The translations under genes and the position numbers were made by a program. From the NCBI GenBank assembly GCA_964577975.1, contig CAZOBB010000040.1, positions 1 to 34,790 on the forward strand: DNA of 34,790 nt, written 5' to 3'. How positions within the stretch are numbered: position 1 is the stretch's first letter; each line of letters starts with the position of its first letter. Below, one piece after another: positions 30,997-34,790 of the stretch. Under the pieces are notes generated by a model. That model saw nothing but the letters and a program-made list of their open reading frames with translations, was not told the DNA's origin and ran no database searches. Origin of the DNA: JAOZMY01 sp964577975 (lineage in GTDB: Bacteria; Desulfobacterota; S145-22).

Positions 30997-32897
30997 AGGA
31001 AATGGAGCCTCTCGAAACGGACGGCCTCACCTTTTCTTCCCTGCCTGACTTTTTGAAAAATTCGCGGGGAAGGATCATCTTTGCAATGGGCGTTATCCTT
31101 TCCCTTTTCCATCTTTATACCTCGGAGTTCGGCCTGTTCCCCGCCATGGTTCAGCGGAATGTGCATCTCTCTTTGGGGATGGCGATCGTGTTTCTCATCA
31201 AACCATCGAAGAAGTGGGGACGGTGGGGGAAGCTCTTTGACGGGGTATTGCTTGTCGGGGCCTTTGCCGCTTGTTGGCATTTGATTTTTACCTTCAAAGA
31301 TGTGGTCATGCGGGGAGGTAACCCGACGAACCTTGATCTCCTGTTGGGAGGTATCTTAATTCTTCTCGTCCTTGAAGGGACACGCCGCGTTTTGGGATGG
31401 CCCCTCCCGATAATAGCGATAGTCGCGATCCTGTACGCCCTTTTCGGGGGATATATTCCTGGTACCTGGGGCCATCGAGGGGTCTATTGGGACGAGCTGA
31501 TAGGGTATAATTATTTGACAACCGAGGGAATCTTTACGATTCCTTTGGGTGTTTCGGCCAGCTTTATCTATATCTTCATCTTGTTTGGGGCCTTTCTCGT
31601 TCAGTCGGGGACGGGGGCCTTTTTTATCAGGCTTGCCAACGCCATTGCCGGGCGGTACCGGGGAGGACCGGCCAAAGTGGCGATTTTCAGCAGTTCGCTG
31701 TTTGGAACGATTTCAGGGAGCGCCGTGGCTAATGTGGTCAGTACGGGGTCCTTCACGATTCCGTTGATGAAGAAGATAGGATACCGTTCCACCTTTGCTG
31801 GAGCGGTGGAGGCGGTGGCGTCCACGGGGGGACAATTCATGCCTCCCGTGATGGGGGCAGGTGCCTTTATCATGGCGGAAATGTTAGGGGTTCCCTACGT
31901 TCGTGTCTGCGCGGCGGCCGTTTTACCTGCCGTCCTCTATTTTTTCTCCCTCTTCTACATGACCCACATGGAGGCGCTCCGGTTGAATCTGAGGGGGATG
32001 GAGGAGGGAGAGATACCTTCGTTGATGAAAACTTTACGGGAGGGAGGTCATCTTCTCATCCCCGCGGGTATCTTGCTCTATCTCCTCATCGAGGGCTATT
32101 CCCCCATGAAGGCGGGATTTTGGTCGATCGTTGCGATTCTTCTTTGCAGCGCCTTGCGGCGGGAAACGCGGATGCACGTAAGAAAGATTGTTTTTACGCT
32201 GGCGAAAGGGGCGACGGGAGCCTTAGAGGTGATTATGGCGTGCGCGTGTGCCGGTATCGTGATTGGAGCCGTGACACAGACGGGGCTTGGATTGAAATTT
32301 TCGGGGCTTGTCGTCGAGGCATCGGGTGGATCTCTCATCCTTTCTCTGATTTTTATTATGATTGCCACCCTCATTTTGGGAATGGGATTGACCACATCCG
32401 CGGCCTATATCCTTACCGTTATCCTGGGAGGACCCGTTCTATTAAAATTGGGGGTTCAGCCGATCGCGGCGCACATGTTTGTGTTCTACTATGCGTGTCT
32501 CTCGGCCATCACACCCCCCGTCGCCTTGGCGGCCTTCGCGGGGGCGGGTATCTCAGGGGCGCGCCCGTTTGAAACAGGCTTTACCGCGATGAAATTGGCG
32601 ATTATTGCCTATTTGGTTCCTTTCACATTCATCTACCATCCTGCGCTGTTGTGGGAAGGATCAATATTGGGCATTGCGCTGGCGTTCTTTTTTGATTTGG
32701 CGGGTTGCGTCGCCATCGGCTCGGCACTCATGGGGTTTTTCTTGAGGCCTCTGGGTTTTGCAACCCGTTTTATTCTGTTTCTTTCCTCGCTGGGAATGTT
32801 CTGGCATGATCCGCGTATTCGTCTGACTGGAACGGTGTTGTTTGTGCTTCTCATAGGAAAGGAGGTTTTTGCCTTTAAAAAAGGGAAGAAGGAATAG
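30984..32897 (+). CDS. TRAP transporter fused permease (DctQ-DctM)
   Basis: This 637-residue protein combines the small (DctQ-like, about 1-130) and large (DctM-like) membrane subunits of a TRAP transporter in one chain, with well over ten hydrophobic segments. The family hallmark AVEAVASTGGQFMPPVMGAG lies near 276-295, and a second repeat PVALAAFAGAGISGARPFET near 513-532. It imports the solute captured by the TAXI protein, driven by a sodium or proton gradient. GTG 30984 is chosen because GGAGGG lies seven bases before it; a TTG at 30969 is less likely. The last 60 residues carry extra hydrophobic segments common in fused TAXI permeases. Confidence 0.92.
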   Translation: MVAVKEMEPLETDGLTFSSLPDFLKNSRGRIIFAMGVILSLFHLYTSEFGLFPAMVQRNVHLSLGMAIVFLIKPSKKWGRWGKLFDGVLLVGAFAACWHLIFTFKDVVMRGGNPTNLDLLLGGILILLVLEGTRRVLGWPLPIIAIVAILYALFGGYIPGTWGHRGVYWDELIGYNYLTTEGIFTIPLGVSASFIYIFILFGAFLVQSGTGAFFIRLANAIAGRYRGGPAKVAIFSSSLFGTISGSAVANVVSTGSFTIPLMKKIGYRSTFAGAVEAVASTGGQFMPPVMGAGAFIMAEMLGVPYVRVCAAAVLPAVLYFFSLFYMTHMEALRLNLRGMEEGEIPSLMKTLREGGHLLIPAGILLYLLIEGYSPMKAGFWSIVAILLCSALRRETRMHVRKIVFTLAKGATGALEVIMACACAGIVIGAVTQTGLGLKFSGLVVEASGGSLILSLIFIMIATLILGMGLTTSAAYILTVILGGPVLLKLGVQPIAAHMFVFYYACLSAITPPVALAAFAGAGISGARPFETGFTAMKLAIIAYLVPFTFIYHPALLWEGSILGIALAFFFDLAGCVAIGSALMGFFLRPLGFATRFILFLSSLGMFWHDPRIRLTGTVLFVLLIGKEVFAFKKGKKE

Positions 32898-32928
32898 AAT
32901 GGAAAAGGGAACATAAAAGAGGGATGCC

Positions 32929-34476
32929 ATGGATAAGGTGTGGGAAAAGGCCCTGAAAGAGCTTAGGAGAAGAAAGGCAAGGGCCGCGCTTGGTGGAGGA
33001 GAAAGGGAAGTTGAACGGCAGCATGCCAAGGGGAAAATGACGGCTCGAGAACGTATTAACCGGCTTCTGGATCCCGGAAGCTTTGTCGAATTGGGAATGT
33101 TGGGGGCCACGAAGGAGGATGCGGCGAAGGATATTTACGGGGATGGGATTGTGACCGGGTTTGGTAAGATCGACGGCCGTCTTGTTGGAATCTTTTCGCA
33201 AGACTATACCGTTTGGAAGGGTTCCTTCGGAGAGGTGCATCGGCTCAAGATGAATAATGTGATGGATAAGGCGCGGGACCTGGGGGTTCCGATGATCTGT
33301 CTCTGGGATGGATCGGGAGGGCGGTTGGAGCTCAACGCCTATATCAATCCCGCCCACTATTCCACTTTCAAGCGGTTCGCGAGAAATTCGGGACTGATTC
33401 CTCAAATCTCCGCCATGCTAGGTCCCTCCCCCGGTAATGGAGCCTATGGACCTGCAATGACCGATTTCATCTTCATGGTGGATGGCCTGAGTTATGTCTT
33501 TGCGACCGGCCCGAAAGGGACAAAGGCGGAAGTTGGGGAAGAAATTACCATGGAGGCATTGGGGGGAGCCAAGGTTCATTGCCAAAAGTCGGGATTGGGG
33601 GATGCCCGTTTCGCATCGGAAGAGGAATGCTTTGCCGCGATCCGGAGGCTTTTGTCTTTCCTGCCTTCCAATCATGAGGAGTTGCCCCCTCGGGGGCAAC
33701 CTTCGACGACCCCTCCTTGGATCAATGAAAAGTTGAATGGCTTGGTTCCCAGCGACAGCCGCCAAAGCTATGACATGCGTAAGGTGATCTTGGAGCTGGT
33801 GGATCGGAGAGATTTTTTCGAGATAAAACCGGAGTTTGCGAAAAACATCATCACAGGATTTGCTCGACTGAATGGCCATTCCGTTGGGATATTGGCGAAC
33901 CAACCGCTTTTTATGGCAGGCTCGTTGACCATCGATGCCTCGGTCAAAGCCGCTCGGTTTGTCCGGTTTGCGGATTGCTTCAATATCCCTTTGATTATGT
34001 TGGTGGATACGACGGGGTATCTTCCTGGGTCCCAGCAAGAACATAATGGTCTTCTGCGGAATGGAGCCAAACTTCCATTCGCCATTGCCGAGTCGACGGT
34101 TCCCAAAATTGCCTTGCTGATCCGGAAGGCGTACGGTGGGGCGAAGCCCGCCATGGGGATAGACAAGGATTTGGGAGTGCATGTGGTGTATGCGTGGCCT
34201 ATCGCGGAGTCGGGCGTGATGGGGGCAAGGGCCACGGTCAAAGTCCTTTTCAAGGACGAGATCGAGGCGGCAAAGGATCCTGAGGCGTTTTTTGAAGAAA
34301 AGGTACAAGAGTTTCGAGAGACGACCAATCCCTATATCATGGCCAATTCCACGTTCATCGATGATGTCATTGAGCCTGCCGAAACTCGGGGACGGTTGAT
34401 AGCGACGCTTGAGATTCTTCTTTCGAGGCGGGGCCTACCGAAGGGAAAAACAAACCACGGAAATATCCCGCTTTAG
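32929..34476 (+). CDS. Acyl-CoA carboxylase beta subunit / carboxyltransferase family
   Basis: This 515-residue protein has the two crotonase-like halves of the biotin-dependent carboxyltransferase family (propionyl-CoA carboxylase beta, methylmalonyl-CoA or glutaconyl-CoA decarboxylase alpha). Visible are KMTARERINRLLDPGSFVEL at 36-55, GDGIVTGFGKIDGRLVGIFS, then DGSGGRLE where the usual oxyanion block reads DSGGARIQ (one residue shorter here), GAYGPAMTDFIFMV, and in the second half TTGYLPGSQQEHNGLLRNGA and RKAYGGAKPAMG. It moves CO2 between biotin and an acyl-CoA. No biotin carboxylase, biotin carrier or membrane pump subunit is present in the window, so carboxylation versus decarboxylation is open. 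It begins 31 bases after the permease and probably ends the operon. Confidence 0.87.
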   Translation: MDKVWEKALKELRRRKARAALGGGEREVERQHAKGKMTARERINRLLDPGSFVELGMLGATKEDAAKDIYGDGIVTGFGKIDGRLVGIFSQDYTVWKGSFGEVHRLKMNNVMDKARDLGVPMICLWDGSGGRLELNAYINPAHYSTFKRFARNSGLIPQISAMLGPSPGNGAYGPAMTDFIFMVDGLSYVFATGPKGTKAEVGEEITMEALGGAKVHCQKSGLGDARFASEEECFAAIRRLLSFLPSNHEELPPRGQPSTTPPWINEKLNGLVPSDSRQSYDMRKVILELVDRRDFFEIKPEFAKNIITGFARLNGHSVGILANQPLFMAGSLTIDASVKAARFVRFADCFNIPLIMLVDTTGYLPGSQQEHNGLLRNGAKLPFAIAESTVPKIALLIRKAYGGAKPAMGIDKDLGVHVVYAWPIAESGVMGARATVKVLFKDEIEAAKDPEAFFEEKVQEFRETTNPYIMANSTFIDDVIEPAETRGRLIATLEILLSRRGLPKGKTNHGNIPL

Positions 34477-34489
34477 TGGCAATGGAGAC

Positions 34490-34790
34490 TCATGATAGAT
34501 AGTGCCTTTCTCGTCTGGATAACAAAGCGAATGATACCACCCCTGCGAGTCCCACGGTTCCTCCTCCGATAAACGTGGCGAAGAGGCTGAAGGTTTGAGA
34601 AGTTAAGCCCGCGAAGATGGGACCGATGATCATCCCGATGCTGTGAAACAGGACGAAGAGGCTCATCATGGAACCCATCTCTCCGATCTTCTTTCCCTCC
34701 TCCACGACAAGGGCGCTCAGGGCCGGCATGGCGATGCCCCCGGAGATTCCGAGAAGGAAATTCACCCAGAATATTTCCGTGAAGTTTCGC
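34490..34790 (-). CDS. MFS transporter, C-terminal part
   Basis: The frame is open to the window edge, so only about the last 100 residues are seen. Three hydrophobic segments with a short basic loop fit the C-terminal half of a major facilitator transporter: FLLGISGGIAMPALSALVVE, then GSMMSLFVLFHSIGMIIGPI (a GxxxGPxxxG-like helix), and FATFIGGGTVGLAGVVSFAL near the end, closing with RRERHYLS. A GTG at 34765 is only an internal codon. The gene is convergent with the carboxyltransferase, 13 bases apart, with no terminator visible between them. The substrate is unknown. Confidence 0.72.
   Translation of the reverse strand, partial: RNFTEIFWVNFLLGISGGIAMPALSALVVEEGKKIGEMGSMMSLFVLFHSIGMIIGPIFAGLTSQTFSLFATFIGGGTVGLAGVVSFALLSRRERHYLS

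Noticed and set aside
1..34790. CRISPR arrays, tRNA or rRNA genes, insertion sequences, prophage or attachment sites
   Set aside because: I saw no direct-repeat arrays, cloverleaf-like segments, transposase or integrase genes, or flanking inverted repeats.

Overview
The window looks like chromosome from an anaerobic, motile, Gram-negative bacterium of the deltaproteobacterial (Desulfobacterota-like) type. Five things point there. L-ring and P-ring genes (flgH, flgI) imply an outer membrane. Flagellar genes sit behind near-consensus sigma-54 and sigma-28 promoters. A csrA-fliW pair closes the flagellar operon. A TAXI-type TRAP transporter and a 4-hydroxybenzoyl-CoA-reductase-like molybdenum hydroxylase are present. 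The taxon is inferred; no rRNA or other marker gene is present.

Left part, + strand (1-11564). It begins with the end of a DUF721/DciA-like gene, a metallo-beta-lactamase-fold gene broken by a stop and a frameshift, and an atypical receiver-domain protein with its own promoter. A metabolic cluster follows: a class III aminotransferase, a three-subunit molybdenum hydroxylase (Mo, FAD and 2Fe-2S subunits), a VOC/epimerase-like protein, a nitroreductase-family protein, a saccharopine-dehydrogenase-like oxidoreductase, and a second, glutamate-semialdehyde-aminomutase-like aminotransferase that ends at a strong terminator. The pathway cannot be named from sequence; amino or amide compounds, or aromatic or N-heterocyclic acids, are possible substrates. 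A 3' remnant of msrB lies after the terminator.

Middle part, - strand (11882-26234). This is a flagellar block. Read in its own direction it runs: small hydrophilic protein, DUF2802-type membrane protein, fliK-like, stand-alone FlhB C-terminal domain; then, from a sigma-54 promoter, flgF-flgG-flgA-flgH-flgI-flgJ(N-terminal type); then, from a sigma-28 promoter inside the end of flgJ, flgM-flgN-flgK-flgL-csrA-fliW. This is the expected hierarchy: rod and ring parts first, then the anti-sigma factor, chaperone, hook-filament junction and flagellin-translation control. A lipoprotein M48 protease lies upstream with its own transcription.

Right part, + strand (26300-34476). A near-perfect sigma-70 promoter followed by two tandem inverted repeats precedes a 3-hydroxyacyl-CoA dehydrogenase, an IclR regulator, a phenylacetate-CoA-ligase-family enzyme, a complete TAXI TRAP transporter (binding protein, DUF1850 protein, fused permease) and a carboxyltransferase. 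It reads as one uptake, CoA-activation and catabolism operon for an unidentified carboxylic acid, probably controlled by the IclR protein. The 3' end of a convergent MFS transporter gene closes the window.

The most useful observations are the complete sigma-54 and sigma-28 promoters, the tandem operator candidates, the shared surface module in FlgK and the oversized FlgL, the receiver domain lacking its phosphoacceptor, the two decayed genes, and the two catabolic clusters of unknown substrate.
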